Assembly (NCBI RefSeq): GCF_927798095.1
Contig: NZ_CAKMMF010000003.1
Location: 242,935-306,934 of the forward strand
Length of the DNA: 64,000 bases
Reading direction: 5' to 3'
DNA from: Paenibacillus plantiphilus
GTDB taxonomy: Bacteria; Bacillota; Bacilli; Paenibacillales; Paenibacillaceae
Below are positions 8,348 to 16,168 of this stretch, piece by piece. The first letter of the stretch is position 1. Each line of letters begins with the position of its first letter. The notes below the pieces were generated by a model. That model was not told the DNA's origin. It ran no database searches and saw only the letters and a program-made list of their open reading frames with translations. Position numbers and translations under genes: made by a program.

Positions 8348-9076
8348 ATGACTACAAATAAAATATTGGTCGTAGATGATGAACCAGACATAACCGAATT
8401 GATCACACTCTATCTGGAGCGTGATGGCTTCGACGTTCATTCCACGGATAACGGCGAAGATGCGATCCTGCTTGCTGAGGAGCTCAAGCCAGACTTGATT
8501 ATACTGGACATACAGCTTAAAAATCTTGACGGGATCGAAGTATGCAAAAAAATACGAACGGACTCCGGGGTCCCAATCCTGTTCATTAGCTGCATGAATG
8601 ATGATACCGACATTATACACGGTCTGACAGTCGGCGGCGATGATTATATGACCAAGCCGTTCAGTCCGAGCCAGCTCGTTGCCCGCGTCAAGGCGCATCT
8701 GCGCAGGCAAGCCGTAATCGATCAAAGCAAAACCGTGATCGTAGTGGAGGAAGTGCTTACCTTTGACGGCCTCGTCATCGACATTCCAGCACGGACTGTG
8801 CTTGTACGGGAGAATGAGATTTCCTTGTCCACCAAGGAATTCGAGCTGCTTGTACAGCTTGCCCTAGCTCCTAACCGGGCATTTCCACTGGATGATTTGT
8901 ATACCCTCGTATGGGGCCATGACAGCATGGGCGATACGAGGACGCTGATGGTTCATATCAGCAACCTGCGCAAAAAAATCGAGATCGATCCGACGAATCC
9001 GCTCTACATCACAACGGTTCGCGGTGTCGGCTATAAATTCAGCCTCAAGGAAGGAAATACTCATGTACATCGCTAA
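8348..9076 (+). CDS. OmpR/PhoB-type response regulator
   Basis: A protein of 242 aa. The receiver domain has VVDDEPD, the phospho-acceptor Asp in LIILDIQL, and the Lys in DDYMTKPFSP. The C-terminal winged helix reads LSTKEFELLVQLALAPNRAFPLDDLYTLVWG and DTRTLMVHISNLRKKIE, ending VRGVGYKF. The ATG at 8348 follows AGGGGGG by 7 nt; upstream in-frame codons are disfavoured. It is divergent from the 7TMR-DISM kinase and probably its cognate regulator. Downstream, the methyltransferase gene overlaps its 3' end by 14 nt, so rRNA-modification genes share its transcript. Confidence 0.93.
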   Translation: MTTNKILVVDDEPDITELITLYLERDGFDVHSTDNGEDAILLAEELKPDLIILDIQLKNLDGIEVCKKIRTDSGVPILFISCMNDDTDIIHGLTVGGDDYMTKPFSPSQLVARVKAHLRRQAVIDQSKTVIVVEEVLTFDGLVIDIPARTVLVRENEISLSTKEFELLVQLALAPNRAFPLDDLYTLVWGHDSMGDTRTLMVHISNLRKKIEIDPTNPLYITTVRGVGYKFSLKEGNTHVHR

Positions 9077-9929
9077 TCAATGGAAAGACTATGAATTGCT
9101 GGATACAGGCAACGGAGAGAAGCTGGAGCGTTGGGGCTCATACATATTAAGAAGACCTGACCCGCAAGTCATCTGGCCGATATCGAATGAAACCGGACAT
9201 TGGACAACCGCCGACGGTCACTATCACAGGAGCTCCTCAGGCGGTGGCGACTGGCAGTTCCGCACGAAAATGCCGGAGCGCTGGACGGTCTCCTACGGCG
9301 AGTTAAAGTTTCATATCAAGCCTACAAGCTTTAAACATACCGGACTATTCCCCGAGCAGGCAGTGAACTGGAGCTGGATGATGGACAAAATCCGCAGCGC
9401 CGGACGGCCGATTCGGGTTTTGAATTTATTCGCCTATACAGGCGGAGCTACAATCGCAGCAGCAGCAGCAGGGGCCGAAGTTTGCCATGTCGATGCCGCC
9501 AAGGGAATGGTGCAATGGGCGAAGGAGAACGCGCAGCTGTCCGGACTAGAGAATCGCCCTATACGGTACATAACCGATGATGTATTCAAGTTCGTACAGC
9601 GTGAGCAGCGACGCGGACGTCAATATGACGCCATTATTATGGACCCTCCCTCCTACGGTCGCGGCCCTAACGGAGAGATGTGGAAGCTGGAGCAGGACTT
9701 ATATCCCTTCCTTGCCTTCTGCTCCACGATTCTGTCACCTGACCCGCTGTTCATGCTTATCAACTCCTACACAACAGGGTTGTCTCCCTCTGTCTTGCAC
9801 AATCTGCTGCATATGACAGTCGGGCAAAAGCATGGCGGCGAGATACACTGCGGGGAGATCGGACTCCCCATTACAGCATCCGGCTTGACATTGCCTTGCG
9901 GCATATTGGGTCGCTGGGAGGCTAAGTAG
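9063..9929 (+). CDS. Class I SAM-dependent methyltransferase, RlmI/RlmK-like (probable 23S rRNA)
   Basis: A protein of 288 aa. It has the SAM-binding motif LNLFAYTGGATIAAAAAGAE, an acidic motif II around VCHVDAAKGMVQWAKENA, and the catalytic-type IMDPPSYGRGPNGE typical of the PF10672 (Methyltrans_SAM) group. It lacks the N-terminal PUA domain of E. coli RlmI and instead has a short beta-rich N-terminus (WKDYELLDTGNGEKLERWG). In the family this fold methylates bases of 23S rRNA; the exact position cannot be assigned. AAGGAAGG precedes the ATG at 9063, which lies inside the regulator gene. It is followed after one base by a pseudouridine synthase gene. Confidence 0.85.
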   Translation: MYIANQWKDYELLDTGNGEKLERWGSYILRRPDPQVIWPISNETGHWTTADGHYHRSSSGGGDWQFRTKMPERWTVSYGELKFHIKPTSFKHTGLFPEQAVNWSWMMDKIRSAGRPIRVLNLFAYTGGATIAAAAAGAEVCHVDAAKGMVQWAKENAQLSGLENRPIRYITDDVFKFVQREQRRGRQYDAIIMDPPSYGRGPNGEMWKLEQDLYPFLAFCSTILSPDPLFMLINSYTTGLSPSVLHNLLHMTVGQKHGGEIHCGEIGLPITASGLTLPCGILGRWEAK

Positions 9930-9930
9930 A

Positions 9931-10683
9931 ATGGCCAATGATGAGCGCTCGACAACCAACATGAAGCTGAATATCCTGTATGAGGACAATCATCTGCTCG
10001 CGGTCGTCAAGCCTCCGGGCATATTGTCACAAGCTGATGATACGCTAGAGCCTGATATGGTCACACTGCTGAAGGCGGACATTAAAGAGCGCTACTCCAA
10101 ACCCGGCAATGTATTCGTAGGGCTTGTCCATCGTCTGGACAGGCCTGTCGGGGGGGCGATGCTGTTCGCCAAAACCTCCAAGGCTGCCTCGCGGCTCTCG
10201 GAATCAGTCCGCAGCCGCTCATTTGACAAAAGATATCTGGCTATCGTCCACGGCTCTCCAGCGCAGGCACAAGGCCGTTTGCGGCACTATCTGCGCAAGG
10301 ATGCTGCTCGCAATATCGTTACCGTACATCATAAGCCCGTTGAGGGCGCCAAAGAAGCTTTGCTGCACTATGCAGTCGCAGCTGTCCAAGGACAATACTC
10401 ACTCGTTGCAGTCGAGCTGCTGACAGGACGCCCCCATCAGATTCGAGCACAGATGGCGGCTATCGGCTGCCCGCTGCTATATGACCGCAAATACGGCGCT
10501 CCTCCTATAGAGGGACAGCTTGACATCGCCTTATGGTCTGCTTCAATCGGAGTTGCGCATCCCGTATCGAAGGATTGGTTGACCATTCAATCCGCACCTC
10601 CATCTGCATCGCCATGGTCACGCTTCAGCGATGAAGACTATGCCCTTGCATTGCAAATTTTACCGTCAGGTAGTACAGAATGA
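9931..10683 (+). CDS. RluA-family pseudouridine synthase
   Basis: A protein of 250 aa. It carries the family motif GLVHRLDRPVGGAMLFAKT with the catalytic Asp in HRLD, the N-terminal ILYEDNHLLAVVKPPGI strand, and the C-terminal LLTGRPHQIRAQMAAIGCPLLYD motif. There is no S4 domain, so it resembles the shorter RluA/YlyB/YhcT-type enzymes that convert uridine to pseudouridine in rRNA or tRNA. GGGAGG lies 9 nt upstream of the ATG. It abuts the methyltransferase gene and overlaps the next gene by 4 nt (ATGA), so the two RNA-modifying enzymes are translationally linked. Confidence 0.9.
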   Translation: MANDERSTTNMKLNILYEDNHLLAVVKPPGILSQADDTLEPDMVTLLKADIKERYSKPGNVFVGLVHRLDRPVGGAMLFAKTSKAASRLSESVRSRSFDKRYLAIVHGSPAQAQGRLRHYLRKDAARNIVTVHHKPVEGAKEALLHYAVAAVQGQYSLVAVELLTGRPHQIRAQMAAIGCPLLYDRKYGAPPIEGQLDIALWSASIGVAHPVSKDWLTIQSAPPSASPWSRFSDEDYALALQILPSGSTE

Positions 10684-11987
10684 TGCGAGCGATGCGATTG
10701 CTAGTCGCAGCATTACTAATAACCGTATTATTGACGGGGTGTGTAGACGCACAGTCCCGGACATCTGAGAAACCTTCCGACAAACCGGATATCGCAGCCG
10801 ACCAACTCAGTCAAGAGCATGGGACAGAAGCGGAACCCGGATCAGAGTCTGTTTCAGACAAGCAGCCTATTGATCTCGGATCAAAGCCTGAACCTGACAA
10901 GAAGCCTGGGAAGACTGGCTCCTCTGATGCGCTTTGGGTAGCTGTTGGCGATATAATGATGCACATGCCTCAGCTCCCGGCTTATTATAACAAGACCACC
11001 AAGCGATATAACTTTAATCCGTTCTTTGAAAAAGTAAAGCCAATATTGGAGCAAGGGGATTGGTCGCTGGCAAATCTCGAAACCCCTATCTCCACCAAAG
11101 ATTTGGGCTACTCAGGCTACCCCCGCTTCAATGCCCCAAGCGAGCTGGCTGAAGCGCTTAAATACGCCGGGTTCAACGTCGTAACGAATGCGAATAACCA
11201 TTCCCTGGATCGTGGAGCGGAAGGCATCAAGCGAACACTTCAGCATTTGGAGAAGCAAGGATTCACGACTAAAGGGACCGCCCGTTCCAAAGCCGAAGCA
11301 GACAAGCTGACTATCGTTGAGCGTCAAGGCATCAAGATGGGACTGCTTGCATATACCTATGGCACGAATGGCATTGCACTGCCCAAAGGCAAGCCCTATT
11401 CTGTCGCGTTAATCGATGAAAAGGCAATCATACGAGATATTAAACGGCTCCGTGAAGCAGGGGCGGACTTTATTACAGTTGCACTTCATTTTGGCGTCGA
11501 ATATCAATTGACTCCCAATGATACACAGAAGAAGCTCGCCCGCAAGCTGATCGCAGCAGGTGCAGATATTATCGCAGGCGCTCATACACATGTCGTTCAG
11601 CCTTATGAAACGGTAGAGGTAACCGAAGCTGACGGCTCCGTCAGACGCGGACTTATTATCTATTCCATGGGCAATTTCATTTCCAATCAGCGGGGAGATA
11701 CGAAGGACTGCGGAGTTATCTTCAAGGTCCATATTCATAAGGACCATGCGGCCAATCATACAACAATTGGCGATATCGAAGCGGTCCCAACATGGGTTCA
11801 CCGAGTAAAGAAGAACAAGGCCAACCACTATCAAATTCTCCCGATGGAGCAGTCGCTTGAGAAGGGTCATACGAAAGGATTAACAGCTGCCGATTACAAG
11901 GAAATCAAACGCAATCTATCCATTCTGACCAAACGGCTCCAAAGTATGGCTATCAAGCCTGTTGCCATGAACGCAACAGAATCCTAA
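10680..11987 (+). CDS. CapA/YwtB-family metallophosphatase-like lipoprotein
   Basis: A protein of 435 aa. It has a lipoprotein signal (LLVAALLITVLLTGC), a charged low-complexity linker to about residue 80, then a CapA domain. Family motifs are WVAVGDIMMHMPQ, LANLETPIS, FNVVTNANNHSLDRG, ALHFGVEY and ADIIAGAHTHVVQP, which supply the metal-binding His and Asn residues, and YSMGNFISNQ. CapA proteins are linked to poly-gamma-glutamate synthesis or release, but most genomes also hold CapA homologues without capBC. No other capsule gene is nearby, so a role as a surface hydrolase is equally possible. It is the last gene of the operon, before a strong hairpin. Confidence 0.87.
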   Translation: MMRAMRLLVAALLITVLLTGCVDAQSRTSEKPSDKPDIAADQLSQEHGTEAEPGSESVSDKQPIDLGSKPEPDKKPGKTGSSDALWVAVGDIMMHMPQLPAYYNKTTKRYNFNPFFEKVKPILEQGDWSLANLETPISTKDLGYSGYPRFNAPSELAEALKYAGFNVVTNANNHSLDRGAEGIKRTLQHLEKQGFTTKGTARSKAEADKLTIVERQGIKMGLLAYTYGTNGIALPKGKPYSVALIDEKAIIRDIKRLREAGADFITVALHFGVEYQLTPNDTQKKLARKLIAAGADIIAGAHTHVVQPYETVEVTEADGSVRRGLIIYSMGNFISNQRGDTKDCGVIFKVHIHKDHAANHTTIGDIEAVPTWVHRVKKNKANHYQILPMEQSLEKGHTKGLTAADYKEIKRNLSILTKRLQSMAIKPVAMNATES

Positions 11988-11994
11988 TGGGATT

Positions 11995-12038
11995 AAAGGG
12001 CTGTGTCAACGTAGTTCGCTACTTTGACACAGCCCTTT
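11995..12038 (+). terminator. Strong terminator after the capA-like gene
   Basis: A perfect 15-bp inverted repeat: AAAGGGCTGTGTCAA (11995-12009) and TTGACACAGCCCTTT (12024-12038), starting 8 nt after the stop codon. The symmetric A/T ends could let it work in both directions. Confidence 0.85.
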
Positions 12039-12059
12039 CGCAATTAAATCTGCATTTGT

Positions 12060-12605
12060 TCGCACAAAGCGCTACAGCTCGGGAACGTGGAGCAAGGCGT
12101 GCTGTAACGTGAAGAAAATCAAGGAACGCTGAAACCTTCTCTTCTTGCAGATGGCAAGACCTCGCAGATTGCTCTTCAGCCATCTCCATAAGGCGGAAAA
12201 ACCGCTTTACAGCTCGGAAACTTGGAGCGAAGAACGCTGTAACGCTGAAAAACCCTCTTACAGAGGGCAAGACCTCGCAGATTGCTCTTCAGCCATCTCC
12301 ATAAGGCGGAAAAACCGCTTTACAGCTCGGAAACTTGGAGCGAGGAACGCTGTAACGCTGAAAAACCTTCTTTCAGATGGCAAGACCTCGCAGATTGCTC
12401 TTCAACCATCTCCATAAGGCGGAAAAACCGCTTTACAGCTCGGAAACTTGGAGCGAGAACCGCTGTAACACTGAAAAACCTTCTTACAGATGGCAAGACC
12501 TCGCAGATTGCTCTTCAACCATCTCCATAAGGCGGAAAAACCGCTTTACAGCTCGGAAACTTGGAGCGAGGACCGCTGTAACACTGAAAAACCTTCTTAC
12601 AGATG
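12060..12605. repeat. 113-bp tandem repeat array (array 1)
   Basis: Four nearly identical copies of a 113-bp unit: CAGATTGCTC begins at 12165, 12278, 12391 and 12504. A more diverged copy precedes them from about 12060. Each unit holds GGCGGAAAAACCGCTTTACAGC, a TTACAGC...GCTGTAA inverted repeat, and TGAAAAACC. Small frames across the array are made by the repeat itself (113 is not a multiple of 3, so they shift from copy to copy) and I do not regard them as genes. A related array lies in the opposite orientation at 33150-33620. Confidence 0.95.
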
Positions 12606-12717
12606 TGAAATCGTCCTAGCCCTTCTTTCGACTATTGCCGCAAGGAGAAATATTCTGGGAACGGAGCTGTCCGCAAAGCTCCAATATTCAATGAGTCGGA
12701 GTCGGTCCCAAATGATA

Positions 12718-12770
12718 TGAAAAGATGCCTCCAAAACCACTATATTAGTGGGTCTGTAAGCATCTTTTCA
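12718..12770. other. Nested inverted repeat in the intergenic region
   Basis: TGAAAAGATGC (12718-12728) pairs with GCATCTTTTCA (12760-12770), and CCACTA/TAGTGG forms an inner stem. It lies between array 1 and the MarR gene and may be a terminator for that gene or a remnant of a small mobile element. The rest of 12606-12868 shows nothing else convincing. Confidence 0.5.
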
Positions 12771-12868
12771 TCATATATAGGGGGGCTTAGTGGAGACTCT
12801 GATATCATTAAACGACTTTCTAGACAGCCCCTTATACGGGGACAAATAAGCGATCCAGCGAGCTGCAA

Positions 12869-13279
12869 CTATGAATTAGCAACCTTGCCCAGCAAATATA
12901 CGAGCAGCTGTTGATTATGGACAGAGATACGATCGAGCGCTTCGCCTATATACGCATCACGAATTTCCATACCGCGAATAGCTTCCGTGTTCCCTTTCTC
13001 CGTGACCGTCACCCATACGATTCTGCGATCATTATCATCACGATTGCGGGACACTAGACCTCCCCGCTCCATGCGATCAAGCAGTGTTGTTATCGCTGCA
13101 GGCGTCGTTGACAAGAACACCAGTAAATCAGATGGCTTCATTGGCTGATGCACCAGCAGAAGCTCCAGTACATTCAACTGCCCCTCCGTAAGTCCCGGTG
13201 CCAATGAATCCTCCAAATGCATCTTCCAGTCCTTCGTTAGCTTGGACCATAATCGGCCAAATTCCACCGCTACCATCAC
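12869..13279 (-). CDS. MarR-family transcriptional regulator
   Basis: A protein of 136 aa. The winged HTH runs from about residue 30 to 100: LTEGQLNVLELLLVHQPMKPSDLLVFLSTTPAAITTLLDRMERGGLVSRNRDDNDRRIVWVTVTEKG, with the family-typical DxRxxxV wing (NDRRIVWV). Start codon is GTG at 13279 (GGGGAG 8 nt upstream) or ATG three bases later. MarR proteins are dimeric repressors released by small ligands. It is monocistronic and divergent from a 55-aa ORF; its target is not evident from neighbours. Confidence 0.88.
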   Translation of the reverse strand: MMVAVEFGRLWSKLTKDWKMHLEDSLAPGLTEGQLNVLELLLVHQPMKPSDLLVFLSTTPAAITTLLDRMERGGLVSRNRDDNDRRIVWVTVTEKGNTEAIRGMEIRDAYIGEALDRISVHNQQLLVYLLGKVANS

Positions 13280-13469
13280 GACATCCGCTCCCCGTCAACT
13301 TATCACTTTCTTTCCATTATACCACTCTGCAATGTCGAATTAAAGGTTAATACAGTTAATATTATGCGCCATTAAATGATACAAAATCGAACCCTTTGAC
13401 ATCGTTAGACATAAACTGCTCCTATAGGCGGCAGCACATGACGAAAAAGAAGACGGGAGAGTGAATGCT

Positions 13470-13637
13470 ATGGATACTAACAGGATGGAGCTCGTTCAGA
13501 AGCTTGTTGATGCCGGCGTACTAAAAGACCCACAGCGGCTGAACCGTCTGGATGAGTCGGTTCCACTGTGGGTCGTGCTTGAAATGATGGTGAACATGCT
13601 GGAGCGGATTGACCCGCCCCATCAGCCTTTCGATTAA
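13470..13637 (+). CDS. Small hypothetical protein, 55 aa
   Basis: An ORF beginning MDTNRMELVQKLVDAG and ending PPHQPFD. GGGAG lies 10 nt before the ATG. The predicted peptide is amphipathic and helical, with a Met-rich LEMMVNMLERID stretch. It ends 3 bases before the end of the convergent parC gene. No family is recognised. The good ribosome binding site and compact fit between MarR and parC suggest that it is real, but it is short and unsupported by any motif. Confidence 0.5.
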   Translation: MDTNRMELVQKLVDAGVLKDPQRLNRLDESVPLWVVLEMMVNMLERIDPPHQPFD

Positions 13638-13640
13638 CGA

Positions 13641-16082
13641 TTATATGTCCGTTCTTGCAAAAGCCGTTACGATAACATCTTTCTTATCGACTGCCGCAAT
13701 CGCTTTGCCCGTTGATTTGTGGTCTTCAATCGGCGCTTTTTCCGTTGATGCAGTCATATGCGTACCAGAACCGGTAATGAACATTAATTCACGTTCTTCC
13801 TTGCAGTAGAATGCGCCGATCAACCTCTCGCCATTGGAACGGACTCGTTTCCCCTCTTTGAATCCGAAGGAGGCTACACCTTTGCCGCCCCGTCCCTGCA
13901 CAGGGTATTCCAGCAGGAGCGTTCGTTTTGCATACCCGAGCTCAGTAAGGACAAGCAATTCTCCCTCGTCCCCATAAACCCATTCAGCAGCAACAAGTTC
14001 ATCCTCTGCCTTCAACATAATACCTCTCACACCAGCGGCAACGCGTCCCATCGGATTCACTTCATTCTCAGCGAAACGAATACACATGCCGTTCGAGCTG
14101 ACAAGAATAAGCTCCTTGCTATTGTCGCTGACTCCTACACGAATGACTTCATCGCCATCGACGAGCTTCACAGCGGCAATTGCAGTGGAGCGCGAAGACT
14201 TGTACTCTTTCATCTCTGTTCGCTTCACCTGACCGCGTTTCGTAATAAAAACGATGGAGCGAGTCGCATCTTCAAAATCCTTGACCGGAATAATGCTGAC
14301 GATGCTGTCATCCTTAGGAATAGGAACAACATTAACGACTGCGGTCCCAGTATCCTTCCACTTGAATTCAGGAATAAGATGAACAGGCAGCTGATAATAT
14401 TGTCCTTTGCGGGTAAACAGCAGAAGCTGGTCTATCGTATTCACATCCAGAAGATCGCGAATGACATCGCCTTCCTTCACGCCAGCGCTGCCAAGCTCTC
14501 CTCCTGAACGCACGAACGATAGCTTCGATGTACGCTTAATATACCCCTCTTGACTAAGAGTCACGAATACATCCTCTGCTGGCACGATTACTTCAAGATT
14601 TACCTTGAGTTCCTCAACCTCGCCTTGAATATCCGAGCGGCGGTCGATGCCGTATTTCTCCCGGATTTCAGCAAGCTCATCCTTGATGACGCCAAGAAGC
14701 TTCTTCTCACTGTCGAGAATAGAACGCAAATATGCGATCCGCTTCATAATATCTTTTAATTCCTTCTCCAGCGACGTTATTTCGAGATTCGTCAATCGAT
14801 ACAATTGGAGAGTTAGTATGGCATCCGCTTGCCGTTCGGTGAAGGTGAATTTCTCCACCAAATTATTTTGCGCATCCTGACGATTCTTCGAAGCCTTAAT
14901 CGTTGCGATGATCTCATCCAGCAGATTAAGCGCTTTGACAAGCCCTTCTACAACATGAGCGCGGTCCTCTGCCTTCTCCAGCTCGAATTGCGTACGGAAG
15001 GTGACGACTTCCTTCTGATGGTTAATATAGGCTTCCAGAATGTCCTTCAGTCCCAGCTGCTTCGGTGTTTTGTTAACGATCGCCACCATATTGAAATTAT
15101 AAGCAACCTGCAAATCCGTCTTCTTCAACAGATAGGCGAGTATGCCCTGCGCATCGGCATCTTTCTTCAGCTCGACAACAATTCGGAGCCCATTGCGTCC
15201 GCTCTCGTCGCGAACCTCGGCAATTCCTTCGACGCGCTTCTCCAGCCGGATATTTTCCATCGCAGTAACAAGCCGCGATTTTACAACCTGATAAGGAATC
15301 TCCGTAATGACAATTTGCTGACGGCCGCCCTTGAGATCATCAATAAATGATTTTGAACGGATATAAATGCGTCCCTTGCCCGTAGCATATGCATCTCGAA
15401 TGCCTTCTCCGCCCATAATGAGGCCGCCGGTTGGGAAGTCTGGTCCCCTTACAATCGTCATCAGCTGATCAAGCTCTAGCTCAGGCTTATCCATTAAAGC
15501 GACACAAGCATCAATGACTTCTCGCAGGTTGTGAGACGGGATTTCCGTTGCAAAGCCAGCCGAAATACCGCTTACCCCATTGACGAGAAGATTCGGGTAA
15601 CGGGCAGGCAGAACGACTGGTTCTTTGGTTGAATTATCGAAATTGTCTTTGAATAAGACCGTTCGTTTCTCAATATCTCGCAGCAGCTCCATCGCAATGC
15701 TTGATAGCCGCGCTTCCGTATAACGCATCGCAGCAGCGGGATCATCATCTAGCGATCCCCAGTTGCCATGACCGTCAACAAGTACATGTCCCATCTTCCA
15801 TGGCTGCGCCATCCGAACCATCCCCTCATAGATCGAGGAATCGCCGTGCGGATGGTAATTACCCATAACGTCGCCGACCGTTTTGGCCGATTTGCGATAT
15901 TGCTTATCAGGCGTATTGCCTGCATCATACATAGCGTACAAAATACGCCGCTGTACCGGCTTTAATCCGTCGCGAACGTCGGGAATGGCGCGGTCCTGAA
16001 TGATGTATTTGGAGTAGCGTCCGAATCGGTCACCAACAACCTCCTCCAGAAACGCTGGCAAAAACTGTTCCAGGATGCTCAT
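13641..16082 (-). CDS. parC: DNA topoisomerase IV subunit A
   Basis: A protein of 813 aa. The breakage-reunion domain begins with [38 protein letters not shown]. The QRDR-type region is [22 protein letters not shown], and the catalytic Tyr lies in [31 protein letters not shown] is typical of ParC rather than GyrA. The C-terminal beta-pinwheel (about residues 500-813) carries QGRGGKG, a degenerate form of the GyrA-box. With ParE it decatenates chromosomes and relaxes supercoils. It follows parE with an 86-bp gap holding a copy of the parE-leader hairpin. The ATG is preceded by AGGAGAG. Wild-type or resistant status cannot be judged from this alone. Confidence 0.96.
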   Translation of the reverse strand: MSILEQFLPAFLEEVVGDRFGRYSKYIIQDRAIPDVRDGLKPVQRRILYAMYDAGNTPDKQYRKSAKTVGDVMGNYHPHGDSSIYEGMVRMAQPWKMGHVLVDGHGNWGSLDDDPAAAMRYTEARLSSIAMELLRDIEKRTVLFKDNFDNSTKEPVVLPARYPNLLVNGVSGISAGFATEIPSHNLREVIDACVALMDKPELELDQLMTIVRGPDFPTGGLIMGGEGIRDAYATGKGRIYIRSKSFIDDLKGGRQQIVITEIPYQVVKSRLVTAMENIRLEKRVEGIAEVRDESGRNGLRIVVELKKDADAQGILAYLLKKTDLQVAYNFNMVAIVNKTPKQLGLKDILEAYINHQKEVVTFRTQFELEKAEDRAHVVEGLVKALNLLDEIIATIKASKNRQDAQNNLVEKFTFTERQADAILTLQLYRLTNLEITSLEKELKDIMKRIAYLRSILDSEKKLLGVIKDELAEIREKYGIDRRSDIQGEVEELKVNLEVIVPAEDVFVTLSQEGYIKRTSKLSFVRSGGELGSAGVKEGDVIRDLLDVNTIDQLLLFTRKGQYYQLPVHLIPEFKWKDTGTAVVNVVPIPKDDSIVSIIPVKDFEDATRSIVFITKRGQVKRTEMKEYKSSRSTAIAAVKLVDGDEVIRVGVSDNSKELILVSSNGMCIRFAENEVNPMGRVAAGVRGIMLKAEDELVAAEWVYGDEGELLVLTELGYAKRTLLLEYPVQGRGGKGVASFGFKEGKRVRSNGERLIGAFYCKEERELMFITGSGTHMTASTEKAPIEDHKSTGKAIAAVDKKDVIVTAFARTDI

Positions 16083-16101
16083 ACCGCTTATCTCTCCTAA
16101 A

Positions 16102-16152
16102 AGTTTTCTGCTTATTATCTACATGAGTAATCTGCTCTGCAAGCAGAAAACT
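16102..16152. repeat. Single copy of the AGTTTTCTG hairpin repeat between parE and parC
   Basis: AGTTTTCTG (16102-16110) and GCAGAAAACT (16143-16152) form the same inverted repeat as the units before parE. On the transcript, the 3' arm GCAGAAAACTTTTAGGAG runs directly into the parC ribosome binding site, exactly as at parE. Confidence 0.85.
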
Positions 16153-16168
16153 GCTTCGAAAGCATACT

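Noticed and set aside
10680..11987. Capsule (poly-gamma-glutamate) biosynthesis locus
   Set aside because: Only a CapA-like protein is present; no CapB, CapC or CapD homolog lies in the window.
12060..12605. CRISPR array
   Set aside because: Whole 113-bp units repeat without variable spacers, and no cas genes are nearby.
12145..12720. Four or more small overlapping reading frames of 76-90 codons with near-identical sequence
   Set aside because: They are produced by the tandem repeat itself, lack ribosome binding sites and shift with each 113-bp copy.
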